Source: Entamoeba invadens IP1 (Eukaryota > Evosea > Mastigamoebida > Endamoebidae). Taken from it: a stretch of 40,054 nucleotides of DNA. Of the stretch, positions 1 to 10,585 are shown in pieces. The notes below the pieces were generated by a model. That model did no database searches. It saw nothing but the letters and a program-made list of their open reading frames with translations, and had not been told where the DNA came from. The stretch spans positions 203,055 through 243,108 of the forward strand of contig NW_004443536.1 of the NCBI RefSeq assembly GCF_000330505.1. Direction: 5' to 3'. The position numbers were made by a program, and so were the translations under genes. How positions within the stretch are numbered: the stretch's first letter is position 1; the number at the start of each line of letters is the position of its first letter.

Positions 1-442
1 TCTGCATTAATTGTTCTTATAAAATTAATCGCACTTAAATCTGTGTTCGTTATTTTGCTCATACATTGTTCAATTTCCTTTATAATTCTTTCACAATATT
101 TATTTTTTTTTTCAACTATGTCATTTATTTCAATTCCCAAGTATTTATAAGGTCTGTCAGAGTTAATAACAGGTACACTTCTCATGTTATCTGGTATAAT
201 AGCATTATTGCGGGATGCAACTCCACATTTTCAAGATTGACTTCCATTCCCATTGCATCAAACATTTGCAATATTATATTGTTCATTTGGGACATTTCAA
301 CTGTGGAACGGGCCAATACTTTGAGGTCATCCATGTAGAAAGTATGTCCCAACTTTATCTCGATGTTGTTCATTCTTGACATGATTTTGACTGGTCTAAT
401 TGTTGAATTCAGGACCTTGGATATACAATCAATTGAAATCAC
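1..442 (-). pseudogene. Non-LTR retrotransposon reverse transcriptase fragment
   Basis: Reading the minus strand, 442-182 encodes part of a reverse transcriptase palm domain. It has the catalytic motif FYMDDLK, followed by a GMEVNLENVE segment as in LINE-type RTs of the R2/R4 kind. That frame stops at 182, but another frame picks the alignment up at about 215 and runs open to the left edge. It contains YKYLGIEIND, which matches the conserved YKYLGI block just downstream of the YxDD motif in these enzymes. A frameshift therefore separates the two halves. Nothing recognisable lies upstream of 442, so the copy is truncated at its 5' side and cut by the window at its 3' side. It is a dead LINE relic; the exact clade cannot be assigned from about 140 codons. 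Confidence 0.8.
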
Positions 443-1767
443 AAATAATAAATATGTATTATTATTATTATTTAAATAATTGTATTTTATTTGTTAAAAA
501 TAAAATGACTATATAAAAATATTTTGGTTTAAAAAATACAATAAAAATGATCAAAAAAGTCTTTCAATCACTTCAGTATCAACTATAGTATTCAATGTGC
601 CGGAAAGTAAATTTTATCATCGTTTTTTTTGTGAATTGTGTAAAATGAACAACATGTAGTGGTTTTAATAATTTTTGTCGTCTGTCTGTTCATTTTATTT
701 TTTGAGCTTAGACAATTTTTTACTATTTTTATATGTCCCGAAATCGAACATAATAATTGGCTGATATAAACTGATGGTTTTAGGGTATTTTTTAGGCTAA
801 AAATTGATCATTTTCATAAAAAAGTAATATTTTGTTCGAAAAATGAGATTAAAAAATGCAGTTTTTAGTTTTAATTATTTTTTTTTCACTGGGTTTTTCG
901 AACCATGTTTTGGTTTTCATTTATTTTTTGAGAGTAATTTTTGGTTTTAGTATTTTAGATAAATAAATTTGGTTTTAAATAAAATAATCGAAAGTTTGTT
1001 CAACAAACTTTGTTGAATAAGAAAAAAATAAATAGAATGTTTAATGGACAGTTAATTAATTTAGTTTATTAATAGTAATATTAAACTATATAATAATTAT
1101 TTTATATTAAATTTATTTCACATTTTTTTGAAATTGTTTTAAAAATAGATGAACTAAAATCAACAAAATTCTTTTTTTTTTGAAAAAAATCTATTTAAAT
1201 ATGGCAACAAGACATTTAAAAAAATATTATTTTATTAAATTAAATATATTTTACTTAATAATAACAAAAAAACAAAATATCTGGTTAATAAAAATGTTGT
1301 CAAATGTCATCGAATGGGAGAACTTAAAATAAACAATTAAAAATAAATAAATAAATAAATAATACAATCCCAAATTATGAAAAAAAAATATTAAACTATA
1401 AAACCCAAATTTTGACTCATAATTTTTAGAAAAAAAAGTAATCAAAAAACAAAAAAAGAACGAAAACAATTTTTATTTCGGAGTTGTTTTTGGATTTTTC
1501 AAACATCCCATAGTATAGTAAACTTATAGTAAAATTTATTAATAAATATAGTAAAAAAGTGTATAAAAATACACCCAAAAGAAATTATCTCCCGAAATCA
1601 TTGGGGTTTTGTCCACCAAAAAGCCTCAACATAACACACCACGCCAAAAAAAAACAAATAAGTGAGTAGAATTAATGAATAATAGTAAAACAATTAAAAA
1701 AAGTGTTATACCAATATGAATCGAAAAAAAGACAAAACACGAAATAACAAAACGTCTTACTTTATTG
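443..1767. other. AT-rich intergenic region, no gene seen
   Basis: About 1.3 kb of homopolymer-rich AT sequence between the reverse transcriptase relic and the receptor kinase. No ORF has a family motif or balanced codon use. The last 200 bases are less extreme in composition and must hold the kinase promoter and 5' leader, but I could not pick out a convincing TATA or initiator motif. Confidence 0.6.
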
Positions 1768-4700
1768 ATGGTTCATTCGACTATCAAAACGGTACTACTC
1801 GTTTTGTTAGTAAATACATTTCTCCTTGGCTTTGCCCCATTTTCGATCAATCTCTTTACATTGGGTAACACGTGTGGCGACGGCGTCATCAACTGGCTTG
1901 ACGAAGAATGTGACTCGACGGATCATTGTGAGAACTGTTTGTGCGAGAGCCGTTACACTCCCAATAAAGGCCAGTGTGAGCCCCAATGTGAGATCGAAGG
2001 GTGTTCTGGTGGGTGTCTTTCCCCGGACGAGTGTGCGTTATGTACACCCCCGGAGTATTCCTGGGATTGTCATAGATGTGGAGAAGGGTATTATATGGAA
2101 GGTTTTATGCATTGTGTTGCCTACAACGAAACTCAAATAGAAAGTTGTTCATCGTATACAATGAAAAAGACTTTAGTGATCACTTTAAATAATAACACGG
2201 CACAAAATACGAATTATAACGTAGCCCAAGACGACTTTGTATTGAGCGAGGAGATGTGTGGGCATGTCTTTGACCCCTCTGCGCCGTATGCCAAAAGTGT
2301 GTGGTTTCGTGTTGATGTTGAGGACGAGGGGTATTATGCGTTTGAAGTGGATCAAATCTACACGCAGAATGTGATCGACTTTGTGACAGCTCAGGGGATA
2401 TTCACTGGCTTTGATTCCGTCCTTTCCCTCTACACGTCGTGTTCGTCGGACTTTAATGAAAACACGTCGACCGATTGTCTAGCGAGTAACGACGATTTGA
2501 ATGAAGTGATCCTCTCCGCCTCTTTAATTGGATTTTTACACAAACGGCGGTATTACTTGCAACTGTTTGGGTATTACGGGATGGTGCCGACAAGCAATGT
2601 AGTCCTTTTCACACGAAAGATCGTTCACTGCTGCTCGGAACAATACACAGAACTGTACTGGAACGATATCACAGTAACTCCTTATATCACTAAAATCAAT
2701 TTGAAGAACGGAATCTTCAGCAAATCCAGCTGTAGACCTAAAACAGCGTTGGGGTGGTGGTTTCTGTTGCGCGGGGCGGACCGGTCGGTGCTGATCTCGA
2801 CGTGCGACAACAACGACGCAGACACTGAAATTCATATCATCAAAACGCCGTTGAAACAGTTTGAGATGAATGGGAACAACCTCTCCTGTGACATTGAAAC
2901 GTGCGAGATGTACAGTTACAGCGGCTGCGGGAAAAGCGCGAAAACCCTTGCGAAATTGAGTGCGGAGTTCGACTACTTCATTTTCATATCGAGCCCACAA
3001 GCACAGCCGTTGTCAATTGCGTGGAGTATAGTTTGTCCATTTTCTTGTTTAAATGGGTTTTGTTCGGTCGCATTGGAGGGATGTGTGTGCAACGAGACGT
3101 ATGTGAAGCACAACGAGATTTGCACCAAATGTGGCAATGGGATGGTAGACAGTGGGGAAGAGTGTGATGTGTCGTATGAAGGGATGGTATCGGACAACTG
3201 CTCGCCGGAGACGTGTATGTGTTACTATGGATATTACCCGAAAGTAGTTGGGGAGTATAGTGGGTGTGCTCTTCCGACGTGTGGGAACAATGCGATAGAT
3301 GAGTATGAAGAAGTTTGTTGAATATTATAATAATTATAATTATTATAATATTATTATTATAATTATATAATATAATTATTCTTTTTAAGTATTATAAGAA
3401 GTCAAATAGTAATGATACAGTGCGATGATGGTGTAGGTTGTGTGTTGTGCCAGTGTAAGACTGGATATCTGCCATACGAAACTCCACGAAGAAATTGTTT
3501 GAGTGAAAGATGTGGGAATGGGAAATTAGATGAAGGAGAAGAATGTGATGGGAATAGTAATGGGTGTTATGAGTGTGAGTGTCAGTCTGGCTTTTATAGT
3601 GACATGAATGGTGGGTGTATTGACAGTGTCAAGAAACGGCGAACGATGTATTTATTAATTTCTGGAGGGCTTTTTTATGTCATAGTGTATATAGTCCTGT
3701 TGGTATGTTGTATATGTAAGTACATCATCTTGTGCAAAGAAATCAACTTTGAGCAACAAGAGGCGAACATGATGGAGATGAACAACATCAAATTTGACAA
3801 AAGAGGATGTTTTCTTGTTAATCTCCCCAACGAGTATTTTGGGATCTCTCCAAAGGAATTTCACTTCACCGACGACAAAAGTCGGCCTGAGGTTGGGCAG
3901 GTGACTGAAATGAAATGTCAAATCGTCAATTTTTCGGAGTCCTCGTTGAAATTCATCTTTTATGGAATTACTCAACAGAAGTACCAAATCAGTTTCAGCC
4001 CGTCGAGAGGAACTGTCAAGAAGAGAGAACACCTTGAGATCAAAGTCCAAATCCGCGTCGAGTGTACAACAACAATCCACGAGACGATTAACGTCACGGT
4101 GAAATTTCCGTCAATGCGAAAAGTGATCAAGGCAATGCAAAACGACACACCAACACAAGTGGTGAAGGGGCTCAAAGACAAAAAAAGTGTGCGGCGCTCC
4201 GACTTTCGGGAGTCGATCTCAAGTTACTCTGCAAACTCCAATGAGAGCGACGAAATGGACCGCCCAGAAAAATGCGACAAGTTATGGGTGACACTGCAAT
4301 TGGAGGCGCAAAGTAAATTATCAACAAGACTCGACTGGGACGAAATGGTGTTGAGTCAACCCCCCATCGGACAAGGCACGTTTGGGATTGTCTACAAAGC
4401 ACGGTGGAGACGTCAAGACGTGGCAGTGAAAATGGTCAAAACCGACCAAAACTCGGCGGAGAAATTACGACCAGCTTTCCAAGAGGAGGTGGCTTTATTC
4501 GAGCGGTTGCGTTCGCCTAACATTGTCTCCTTCATCGGGTCATGTGTTGCCGAAGACTCGATTTCGTTGGTCATAGAATTCTGTCCATTGGGGTCGTTGA
4601 AGAAATTTTTGAAGGAAAACTTTGCCTCCAATTTACTTAAATTGCGATTTTGTTTGGACGTTGCGAAGGGGATGCTCTACTTACATTCAAACAACGTGAT

Positions 4701-5289
4701 CCACAGAGACTTGAAACCCGACAATTGTTTGGTTGTATCAAATAACGTGAACGACGAAGTTGTAGCCAAAGTGTCTGACTTCGGGACGTCTCTCAGTTGC
4801 ATCGAGTCGTCACACCGCCGCGCCTCACGAGATGTTGGGACACCAATTTACATGGCGCCTGAGATTTTCCGAGGGGGAGTGCTGCGCAACAAGTCGGATG
4901 TTTATTCCTACGCTATAACAATATTGGAGATCTGGATAGGAAAGTGTCCGTATAACCCTTTGCAGTTTCCTGACAACGAATCGATATTGGAATTTGTATG
5001 TTCAGGCCAACGACTTGAGATACCAACTAATTGTCCATACGGAAAAACAATCCGGAAGTGCTGGAGGAAGAAAGAGACAAAGCGGCCAACATTCAAAGAG
5101 ATCGAGGACGTCTTCTCCGTTCTCGTCAACGACGAAAGGAAGACAAGCTCTGATCGGCAAAGCGACAAAACTCGAAACGAATATGATTACACAGACTACC
5201 CAGCAGAATCAGAGATGTGCAAATCCTCTGGGATCTTTTCAGACATCAGGAAGGTCAGCATCGACCCGCGCTCAAAGTCGTTTCTGTAA
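1768..5289 (+). CDS. Transmembrane receptor kinase (Entamoeba TMK type), two exons
   Basis: Exons 1768-3312 and 3421-5289 give about 1,137 residues. Intron 3313-3420 starts GTTTGT and ends ACAG in phase 0. Joining restores an EECD motif at the junction, whereas the nearer TAG at 3407-3409 would put a stop in frame. The first ATG is at 1768; the codon before it is TTG. The protein has a signal peptide (1-25), then four copies of a CGNGxxDxGEECD-type motif (DUF4215-like) around a long beta-rich ectodomain. A TM helix follows at about 591-614, then a cytosolic Ig/MSP-like stretch, then a kinase from about 818. Key residues are present: GQGTFG, AVK lysine, HRDLKPDN, DFG and APE. The kinase looks TKL-like and active. 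Role inferred: surface sensing and signalling. The ligand is unknown. Confidence 0.9.
3313..3420 (+). other. Intron in TMK gene
   Basis: A 108-nt, nearly pure A/T intron with GTTTGT donor and ACAG acceptor. It is phase 0 and falls inside the third Cys-rich CGN repeat, leaving GEECD-type spacing intact after splicing. Confidence 0.85.
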
Positions 5290-5579
5290 TATAGAACTCT
5301 TCGTTTGTATTTTTTTGTTGTAAATTTCCGTGCTTATATGCGGTTTCTTTCTGCCATCTTCAATCTCATTCCATCACCACAAAAACTCTTCTATTTCTTC
5401 CGAAAAAACAAGTTAATATTTTTTTTGTTGAAAATAATGGTATTTTTAATAGCTTATTTCAGTTTGTTTTTAATTCTAAAAAATGGATAACATTTTAAAA
5501 GTATTTTTAGTATTAATTTATTATTAATAAATTATTATTTATTAATAAGAAAATTGGCAAACAACAATCAATCAAAAAA

Positions 5580-6783
5580 TTACTGAACCTGTTTCAAGTC
5601 TTTTTCAATCGCAGCAAACATCTCCAAATAAAACTTGCGGTTTTCTGGTACACAGTCTGTATCTCAGAATTATTAAAAAATATATTAATAAATTATAAAC
5701 TACAATTAGAACAGTTGTATATTATAATAAATAAATTATATAATATACTATTGTACAAAAGTAATAATTAATATCTTATAACTATAATTACTATAGAAAT
5801 AAGTAATTATAATTAATAATAAAATAACTATATATAATAGTACAAAACAAACACATCATCTTAACTGCGCATCCTTCCTGTGATTTTGCTAATCTGACAG
5901 CCGCAACTCTCTTAGAAGTCTTCAAATTAAATCTTTTACAACACTCGATTGCGTCTTTTGTTGTGAGTGTTGTGTTGACAACGGACTCCAAAATTTGTCG
6001 AACAAGTGCGTCGTATTTTTCCAAAAAGAATTTTTTTGACTTTTCGTTTATAGTAAAGAAAACTACTTGTTTATCGCCCTTCTCAAAATTTCCCTTTGAG
6101 ATTCGTTCGTCCTGAGGCCAGACGAGATTATTTCTCATCTCGCGTTCCACACACTTCTCAAACTTGGAAAGGACGAATTTTGAGATCGGGGACGGTTCAA
6201 TAGAAAACGAGATTTTCGATGTGAAGCTCTTTTCATCAAAAAGACCATCAGAAACAGTTTCGACGCTCTTTGAGTTTTTCGATTTGAAAAACGAAAGTGG
6301 CAGAACGAGATTGGGGAATGTCGTTCGTTTTTGGGAAATCAGTTTGTCAACGTCAATTTTTGAGATTGCAAGAGTGGAATCCCAGATGACTTTCCCGTGT
6401 TGAATAACAAAATCTGTGTTGAATTTGTTTTTCAGTGCCATTGGGAGATAAATTGAGTAAAACTCCGCTGGAGCTCTTTCGTCGATCTGAATGTCTGTCC
6501 AATACACAACCGGAAGAGTATTCTTGAATGCTTCTGCCAAAGCCTGAACACGTTCAATAGGAGTTGTAGCAGACGTCTTAAAAAAGAATGTGTCGACACT
6601 ATGTGTCGGGGAGTAGGGTTGCACCTTTATTTCAGTTTTCTTAAAATAAGCCATCAGCTCTTTTGATACAACGACGGGGTAATAGGAAAGATGACTCATT
6701 GGGAGTTGCTGAATACGGCGATAAGCTTCCTCTGGGACTTCGTCTGTTGTATTGCCCCAAAAATACGAAATTAAACCGCTCAT
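5580..6783 (-). CDS. Conserved-looking protein of unknown function, two exons
   Basis: ATG at 6783. Exon 1 runs 6783-5853 and exon 2 runs 5656-5580, giving 335 residues. Without splicing the frame runs into a Tyr/Ile/Phe-rich, AT-only tail that looks like intron. The intron 5852-5657 (196 nt) begins GTTTGT and ends ACAG. Splicing in phase 1 gives a charged helical C-terminus ending LKQVQ, with coding-like composition. The protein is soluble, with no signal peptide and no TM segment after correction. It has an aromatic, beta-rich N-terminal half and a helical, lysine-rich C-terminal half. I do not recognise the family. It is convergent with the TMK gene and lies divergently about 1.9 kb from RPS12, with the Skp1-like gene upstream on the same strand. 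Confidence 0.75.
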
Positions 6784-6954
6784 CTTAATTTTACTTATTT
6801 TTGAGTTCCACTTTTTTAATTTTTAATTTTTAATTTTTTTTGTTTTTATTTAAAACTAATTAATTAGTACTTATTATAATATAATAATAATATAACTAGT
6901 AGTAATTAATAAAAACTAGAATATAATAGTAAAAATAACACACACAAAAAGAAA

Positions 6955-8316
6955 TTAATTTGTTTTTTTCTTCGCGATTTTTCCAACCTTCCCAACTTTT
7001 GGGAGTTCTTCTTCATTCTCTTTCACGACTTTCTTCGCCACCTTTCCGACTTTTCCAATCTTCGGTTTTTCTTGCTCATTCTCTTCGTCAATCTCCTCTC
7101 TCTTTTCCTCGACAACCTTTTTATTAACTTTCCCTATTTTCCCGATTTTTGGCTTTGTTATCTCCTCACCTTCTTCTGTTTTTTTTGTGACTTTTTTCCC
7201 GACTTTTCCAACTTTCGGTTTTTCGTCATTTTCTTCATTTTTTTCCAAAACGACTGTCTTACAGACTTTCCCGACTTTCGGCATTTCATTTTGACCTTCT
7301 TCAACTGTTTCTGGACTATCTGTTATATCCACACTTTCTTGAACCTCTTTTACAACAGCTTTTGATACCTTTCCAACTTTACCCACGCGCGGGGTTTCGC
7401 TTTTTTCTGTCGCCACTTTTTTACTGACTTTTCCGACTTTTCCCGTTTTCGGGGATTCGTCGACTTTTTCGCTTTTTTCAATAACAACTTTTTTACTCAC
7501 CTTTCCAGTCTTCCCGACTTTCGGCGCGCTCTCGACGGCTTCCGAAATGGCCTTTTTACTGACTTTTCCGCTTTTTGGTTGTTCTTCGGCGCTGTCTGAA
7601 ATTTCGACTTTCTCGGAAATCGACTTTTTCGCAATTTTTCCGCTTTTTGTCGACTTTTTTGCGGGACGCACGTTTTTTTCGACATTTTCGAGATTTTCAA
7701 GATTATTGAGATTATTGAGATTATTAAGATTATTGACAGGTTTGGTTTGTTTCTTTTGAACGGGGACATAATCATCCTTTCCCGTCGCGATTCGATGATC
7801 TAATTTTAAAGATTCTTCCTCGTTGAAATCATTTGTCACGTTCAAATAAATTCTCATCTTTTCGGTGTCCAGATTTTTCAATTGATTACTTATGATTTTA
7901 CTTGTCATTTCAGTCAGACTTTCCACGTCTAAAGTGATTGACGCCTTGAGGAGTGCAAACAGCTGATTTTTATTCATTTCTTTAAAAAAGTTCATTCGTT
8001 TTGTTTCCATTCCGTCTAATGATGTTTGTGATTTCTTTAAGACCTCCTCACTGTCGATCCACTGAATAACATTTTCTAACGTTTCTTTGGTACAAGCCGG
8101 AAAATGTTTTTCAATGCCATTGACCTCTTTGTTATCATAAGTAATTAAACTATATGTAAATTGTGGAGAGAGTTTGAATGTGGACGTATTAGGATCTTGG
8201 AATGGAAGAACTGGGAAGAAATACCCCATAGAATGAGCTTGATGTTCATTTGCTGTTACATAGTTCAATGCATTCCCGCTCGTCTTGTCTCCATATAACA
8301 CAAATACGTGCGTCAT
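6955..8316 (-). CDS. Skp1-like domain protein with Lys-rich repeat tail
   Basis: 453 residues, ATG at 8316, no intron needed. Residues about 80-175 resemble the second half of Skp1: VIQW at 83-86, then a helical stretch LFALLKASITLDVESLTEMT, then a segment ending NDFNEEE, comparable to the Skp1 family NDFTPEEE block. The N-terminal POZ half is divergent. After residue 190 comes an Asn-Leu tandem run (NNL repeats). About ten degenerate 18-30-residue units with the core PKVGKVGKVSKKVV follow, separated by Glu/Asp-rich linkers, to the C-terminus. Skp1 normally bridges cullin-1 and F-box proteins in SCF ubiquitin ligases and is about 160 residues. The 260-residue basic tail is unusual and could bind nucleic acid or chromatin (inference). 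Confidence 0.7.
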   Translation of the reverse strand: MTHVFVLYGDKTSGNALNYVTANEHQAHSMGYFFPVLPFQDPNTSTFKLSPQFTYSLITYDNKEVNGIEKHFPACTKETLENVIQWIDSEEVLKKSQTSLDGMETKRMNFFKEMNKNQLFALLKASITLDVESLTEMTSKIISNQLKNLDTEKMRIYLNVTNDFNEEESLKLDHRIATGKDDYVPVQKKQTKPVNNLNNLNNLNNLENLENVEKNVRPAKKSTKSGKIAKKSISEKVEISDSAEEQPKSGKVSKKAISEAVESAPKVGKTGKVSKKVVIEKSEKVDESPKTGKVGKVSKKVATEKSETPRVGKVGKVSKAVVKEVQESVDITDSPETVEEGQNEMPKVGKVCKTVVLEKNEENDEKPKVGKVGKKVTKKTEEGEEITKPKIGKIGKVNKKVVEEKREEIDEENEQEKPKIGKVGKVAKKVVKENEEELPKVGKVGKIAKKKTN

Positions 8317-8669
8317 CTAATTTTCAGTTCTTTCTTCTCAATTGCTGTACTACTCTTAATTCATTTTTTTATTGTTTTTCATTCTCACATGTGAATGTAT
8401 TTCACTGTATTATATTTTTATTTATATTAAACTATATTTTATAATACTTGCAATTGATATAGTTTTTTGAATTTCTATTTTCTAGTTAATTAATACTAAT
8501 ATTTCTATTTATAAAGATGTAACACACCGAAAATTAACGAATTCTGTTTACAGCAAAATAACGTTAAATTAATTTAGCACGTTAAATAAACAGTTGAACA
8601 AACGTCGTTATTATATCAATTAAAAAGAACTAAAGAAAATAGTAAAACCCTAAAAACTGAAAAGAAGAG
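8317..8669. other. Divergent intergenic region between Skp1-like gene and RPS12
   Basis: About 350 bases with bidirectional promoter potential, since both flanking genes start here. It is AT-rich with short stretches such as AAACCCTAAAAACTG just upstream of the RPS12 ATG. I see no ORF and no clear structured RNA. Confidence 0.5.
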
Positions 8670-9089
8670 ATGTCTGAGGAGAACGGTGAAGCCCAAGTTG
8701 CGCAAGAAGTCGAGCAAGTTGAAGAGCTCTCACAAGAGTTGAAGGACATCAAAGAGGTATTAAAACAGGCGAAGGTACAATGCACATTGATTAAGGGATT
8801 GAAACAATCACTCAAATTCATCGAAAACGATAATGCATTGTACGCGTTCATTGCTGAGGACTTGGACGAAGAAGACTACAAAAAGCTCATCACCGCTCTT
8901 TGCAAAGAAAAGAATATTAAGATCGTCAAGGTCCCACAGAAGTCTCAACTCGCAGAGTGGACGTCACAAGCAAAGGTTAATGCGGAAGGGAAGGTTGTGA
9001 GATCAACGAAATGTTCTTGTGCTGTTATCGGTAAAAGAATTAGAATGTCTGACGAACTCAAAAGAATGCAAGCTAAAGTCCAGGCTTAA
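8670..9089 (+). CDS. RPS12: 40S ribosomal protein S12 (eS12)
   Basis: 139 residues, close to the usual 130-145 for eukaryotic eS12, with ATG at 8670 and a single exon. The acidic N-terminus is followed by an L7Ae/L30e/S12e/Gadd45 fold. Diagnostic stretches are LIKGLKQSLKFIENDNALYA, the LCKEKNIKIVKVP segment, and the CSCAVIGKRIRM block near the C-terminus. It is a structural component of the small ribosomal subunit. The cleaner codon use and strong GC contrast with the flanks fit a highly expressed housekeeping gene. The spacing to the divergent Skp1-like gene is about 350 bases. Confidence 0.95.
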   Translation: MSEENGEAQVAQEVEQVEELSQELKDIKEVLKQAKVQCTLIKGLKQSLKFIENDNALYAFIAEDLDEEDYKKLITALCKEKNIKIVKVPQKSQLAEWTSQAKVNAEGKVVRSTKCSCAVIGKRIRMSDELKRMQAKVQA

Positions 9090-9316
9090 TTTTATAATTC
9101 TTTTCTTTTTACGTTGTTTCGTTCCGTTCTTGTCAATCTGTTTGATTTGTTATTTTTTAAACTTATTTTTATTGAATCATTTTTATTACTAATGCAAATA
9201 GTAATTTTTTAATAATGAATATTATTAATATATTTATATACAACATATAAAAATGTGATTTTTGAAACGGAATAAACAATTGTATTATCTTTCTCCACAC
9301 GAAAAGAGACCAAATA

Positions 9317-9774
9317 TACAATTAATGGGACCTACATTGACCACCACCACCTCTTAAAATAGATTTATTTTTTCTATTTCGAATCATATTCAAATTAAAA
9401 TTATAGTAAATAGGAAACTGGGATAATATTAGGTATGGTTCCCGAATTCAAAAAATGCCGAAAATTCACCTCGAGTCAGTGGAAACCGAGAAAGACGGAG
9501 CATTGAAAAGAAGGCTCTGAAGACACACTCAAACAGTCTGTTTGTGCACCGTTCACCCACTTTCCAAGTCCTCCCTTGGCGCGGATCCCCCCTGACCCCC
9601 CGCAAGCGGGGGGGAACCACATCCGCGTCCACACAGTACGGACAAGGAAAGTGGGTGACATGGGGACGCACAAACAGTAGCTGAAAAGTGGACTTCCTTT
9701 AAAAAACACTCGCGGCAAATATTTTATTTTGGTAAAGGTGGTGGTGGTGGTAAATGTAGGTCCCTACAATTAAT
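9317..9774. mobile_element. Non-autonomous foldback element, Mutator-like (MULE) signature
   Basis: The element proper is 9327-9764 (438 bp). It is flanked by a perfect 10-bp direct repeat, TACAATTAAT, at 9317-9326 and 9765-9774. The ends are inverted repeats: the left begins GGGACCTACATTGACCACCA, and the right, read on the other strand, begins GGGACCTACATTTACCACCA. An internal inverted pair follows (CACCCACTTTCC at about 9553 and its complement at about 9648), then a perfect CCCCCGC/GCGGGGG hairpin near 9596-9613. The element has no protein-coding capacity and is far more GC-rich than its surroundings. Target duplications of 9-11 bp are characteristic of Mutator-like transposons, so a MULE-derived MITE is the best reading. 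A structured RNA gene is the alternative. Confidence 0.8.
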
Positions 9775-10117
9775 TGCATTATTTAATTATTTAAATAACA
9801 TAAAATACAGAAGTTAATTGTCAAATTAAAAATCTCAATTAATTGTATCACATAAAACACTCTTTATTAAATCAATTAACTAGATAATAATTAGTTTAAT
9901 TAATTATAATTATAATAATACGTTTTGTTCATGATATGAAATAACAATTAACTCACTTTGTTACTAATTTTTAATGAAGTGAAAAGTTGATAAAATTCCT
10001 TTTTTCCTTGACAAGAAATGAGAATACCTTTCATCTTTGAAAAATGATGAAATGAAAAGTTGAGATTGAAGAGTTGGAACGAAAACCCGTGAGCGGTATA
10101 AAAACAGCAAATTTGGC
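9775..10117. other. AT-rich spacer after foldback element
   Basis: About 340 bases between the foldback element and the two-TM gene. It has runs of TTAATTAA-type sequence and no ORF with recognisable features. It probably holds the 3' flank of the two-TM gene. Confidence 0.5.
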
Positions 10118-10585
10118 TTAAAAAACATCGATGACAAAGCCGAGGACTAAGAGAGCAACAACAAACAAGACGAAAATTGCCGCAACAACGACAGCAAAAA
10201 GGACGAAGGACGTATATCCCATCAATCGCTCTGTTCTGACTGATGACTTTAAATACATCACACCACAAGCAATCCAACACAACGGCATGACAAACCCGAA
10301 CGCAAAGAGTAACACACACGTCCGCGACGCTTCGTTCTGTTGATCAAGAAATGGTCTTGAAACGTCCATTGTCTGAAAGTTCCGCGGTGTGGATAAGTCA
10401 TTTGACTCCGACGACTCGCTGTCGAGATTTTGTTTTTCTTTTCGTTTTTCCTTGTCGTCCTCCTTGTTGTTGTTAGGTTCGATGATTTTTACAAGTACAA
10501 CGGTTTCAGTTGGACCGACTAATGGTGGTGCAAAACTCCGATCGTTCCGCCCAATCGAATCTCGTGTTGTTTCTTGTTCTCCCAT
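10118..10585 (-). CDS. Small two-TM membrane protein, function unknown
   Basis: 155 residues, ATG at 10585. The N-terminal 85 residues are hydrophilic, with a highly charged Asn/Lys/Glu stretch, a Ser-rich acidic patch and a possible Thr-Pro site. Two hydrophobic segments follow, at about 90-112 and 124-152, joined by a short basic loop (KSSVRTERLMG). No signal peptide is seen, so the N-terminus is probably cytosolic, with both termini on the same side. I do not recognise a family; small hypothetical proteins with this tail-hairpin layout are common in protists. It is a single exon and stands alone, with more than 300 bases free on each side. Confidence 0.6.
   Translation of the reverse strand: MGEQETTRDSIGRNDRSFAPPLVGPTETVVLVKIIEPNNNKEDDKEKRKEKQNLDSESSESNDLSTPRNFQTMDVSRPFLDQQNEASRTCVLLFAFGFVMPLCWIACGVMYLKSSVRTERLMGYTSFVLFAVVVAAIFVLFVVALLVLGFVIDVF

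Noticed and set aside
1251..1469. Minus-strand Phe/Tyr-rich ORF of 72 codons
   Set aside because: It is a translation of homopolymer A/T sequence, with no motif and no composition change.
3407..3411. TAG at 3407-3409 as acceptor for the TMK intron
   Set aside because: Using it places TAA as the next codon in frame; the CAG at 3418-3420 keeps the frame and restores the EECD motif.
9440..9690. SRP RNA or RNase P RNA
   Set aside because: I looked for the conserved helix 8 and CR-I/CR-V motifs; partial resemblance such as GGAAAC is not in the right order, and the flanking target duplication favours a transposon.
9429..9718. Minus-strand ORFs of about 80 codons inside the foldback element
   Set aside because: Two overlapping frames are open only because the DNA is GC-rich; there are no motifs, and they lie across inverted repeats.
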